From contig JBJXFI010000211.1 of the NCBI GenBank assembly GCA_046154695.1, positions 1-7,795 on the forward strand: 7,795 nt of DNA, read 5' to 3'. The translations under genes were made by a program, and so were the position numbers. Origin of the DNA: DALYLB01 sp046154695. Its GTDB lineage: Bacteria; Acidobacteriota; Blastocatellia; RBC074. This document shows, piece after piece, positions 7,138 through 7,795 of the stretch. Each line of letters starts with the position of its first letter. The stretch's first letter is position 1. Under the pieces are notes generated by a model. The model was not told the DNA's origin. It did no database searches and saw only the letters and a program-made list of their open reading frames with translations.

Positions 7138-7165
7138 ATGGAGGAGGCTCAATGGAGGAGACTCG
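7138..7165. repeat. Two-copy 14-bp tandem repeat
   Basis: ATGGAGGAGGCTCA (7138-7151) is followed immediately by ATGGAGGAGACTCG (7152-7165), identical at 12 of 14 positions. It lies in the 145-bp gap between ctaA and the small upstream ORF. On the plus strand each unit looks like a ribosome site, but no convincing plus-strand gene follows. It is probably a local duplication; a role in the ctaA leader is not shown. Confidence 0.6.
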
Positions 7166-7185
7166 ATCGGGCCTCGACCGGGGAT

Positions 7186-7446
7186 TTACAGTTCTCGCGG
7201 AGAGGAGTATTGATCATAATGACGATACGGCTCCCATTCCGGGGAATATTCGAGGCGGGTCTCCGGGAACCGCTCTTCGAGTCTCACGATTTCAACCGCT
7301 TCGATCAACAGGCGATCGAAGTTTTCCACCGGGCTTCCCGTCCTCATGCAGGCGGCAACGTGCGTGCGAACGACCTTATCGACCTTCACGCGGGTATCCG
7401 GGGGCAACTGATTGATCATTTTAATTGTTTGTTCGGATATTTTCAT
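7186..7446 (-). CDS. Small protein of unknown function (86 aa)
   Basis: I do not recognise this protein. The frame begins at the ATG complementary to 7444-7446 and ends at a TAA. A good ribosome site, AAGGGAGAAG (complement of 7451-7460, GGGAG core 7 nt from the ATG), supports it, and the composition is protein-like: charged, few rare residues, amphipathic stretches that could form helices at about 17-34 and 41-58, and a tail rich in aromatics, proline and acidic residues (about 61-81). There is no signal peptide, membrane segment or zinc motif; a single Cys at 33. Overlapping plus-strand frames are Arg/Ser/Pro-rich and lack such support. It could be in one transcript with ctaA 145 bp downstream, but the gap makes this uncertain. 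A small cytosolic regulator or structural protein is possible; nothing in the sequence identifies it. Confidence 0.65.
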   Translation of the reverse strand: MKISEQTIKMINQLPPDTRVKVDKVVRTHVAACMRTGSPVENFDRLLIEAVEIVRLEERFPETRLEYSPEWEPYRHYDQYSSPREL

Positions 7447-7749
7447 TGGACTTCTCCCTTCTTCTCAGAGTCTCAAATAAATGGTTTGCGATTCAGTCAC
7501 GATTCCGCAACGCTTTTGTCGCCGGGTCCCTGATCTTGTCCCGGTCGGTATTTCACGTCATTTCACCTCGTCATCGGTGTTTCATCCGCCCAGGAGCAAT
7601 CACGTTTCTCCGCATTCATGGGCTCATCTCACAGGCCGCAATAAGAAGCCGCCGCCGAAATTACCAATTCTACACTACCTGCCCTGGCCTCTGCAAGCTC
7701 TTGCGGGATTTTGTGGCGTGGCGGGTGTGATTAAAAGTGGGACACAAGA
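7447..7749. other. Intergenic stretch with no supported gene
   Basis: About 300 bp upstream of the small ORF. Frames on the plus strand are short, Arg/Ser-rich and lack ribosome sites; the minus strand shows nothing longer. I see no tRNA. Minor structure: ATTTCAC at 7550-7556 and again at 7560-7566 (10-bp period), and short arms CCGGG (7522-7526) and CCCGG (7540-7544). The promoter of the small ORF should lie here, but I find no convincing -35/-10 pair. Confidence 0.5.
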
Positions 7750-7795
7750 GCCCCGATAGGGGCGATGGATGGTAGCCGGCGGTGAAGCGAAGCGT
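7750..7795. repeat. GC-rich hairpin repeat, truncated by the window edge
   Basis: GCCCC (7750-7754), loop GATA and GGGGC (7759-7763) form a perfect hairpin. It is followed by GATGGATGGTAGCCGGCGG and then GTGAAGCGAAGCG at the edge. This pattern (a GCCCC/GGGGC hairpin, a short spacer, then a GC-rich arm and a 'gaagcgaagcg' loop) resembles dispersed intergenic repeats I recall from environmental Planctomycetes, Verrucomicrobia and similar genomes. If so, a second hairpin arm complementary to GCCGGCGG should follow just outside the window. The identity of the family is inference. Confidence 0.5.

Noticed and set aside
7116..7415. 99-codon plus-strand frame with ribosome-site-like GGAGGAG
   Set aside because: The GGAGGAG belongs to the tandem repeat, the protein is Arg/Ser/Pro-rich and it overlaps the better supported minus-strand small gene.
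7425..7759. Two overlapping plus-strand frames of 101 and 92 codons in the right intergenic region
   Set aside because: They lie in different frames of the same DNA, lack ribosome sites and look like random translation.

Overview
The window is GC-rich, densely coded chromosomal DNA from a bacterium. It carries seven gene models I can support, one of them cut by the left edge. I see no rRNA, tRNA, transposase, integrase, phage gene, CRISPR array or toxin-antitoxin pair. The presence of heme A synthase implies aerobic respiration with an aa3-type oxidase. Two proteins have Sec-type signal peptides ending in an AxA-like site. The mix (CtaA, CofE, a plant-CslA-like GT2, a periplasmic serine hydrolase, TPR proteins, GC-rich palindromic intergenic repeats) suggests an uncultivated Gram-negative lineage such as Acidobacteriota or a PVC/Hydrogenedentes-like phylum. 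That placement is inference from gene style, not proof.

Layout. Positions 1-1797, minus strand: a processive family-2 glycosyltransferase followed 18 bp later by the start of a zinc-ribbon protein that runs off the window; the two look co-transcribed. Positions 1798-1971: a divergent intergenic region with a 12-bp perfect palindrome and a strong 29-nt inverted repeat. Positions 1972-2754, plus: a short-chain dehydrogenase strikingly similar to animal HSD17B14. Positions 2794-4044, minus: an exported SxxK serine hydrolase (beta-lactamase/PBP4-like fold). Positions 4143-4898, minus: coenzyme F420-0:L-glutamate ligase (cofE), with a TTG start and a recognisable sigma-70-type promoter. Positions 4899-5208: a divergent region holding two copies of a palindrome whose arms differ by a compensatory base pair, plus a terminator-like hairpin. 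Positions 5209-6072, plus: an exported TPR protein. Positions 6105-7040, minus: ctaA. Positions 7186-7446, minus: a small unrecognised ORF with a good ribosome binding site. Positions 7447-7795: no gene, ending in the first part of what looks like a GC-rich hairpin repeat cut by the window edge.

Apart from the GT/zinc-ribbon pair, the genes do not form one obvious pathway; this looks like ordinary housekeeping and accessory chromosome. I did not find a convincing undescribed multi-gene system. The most interesting signals are non-coding: the covarying palindrome pair just upstream of the TPR gene, the long inverted repeat between the glycosyltransferase and the dehydrogenase, and the truncated repeat at the right edge. 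Among proteins, the HSD17B14-like dehydrogenase and the solitary cofE deserve most attention.
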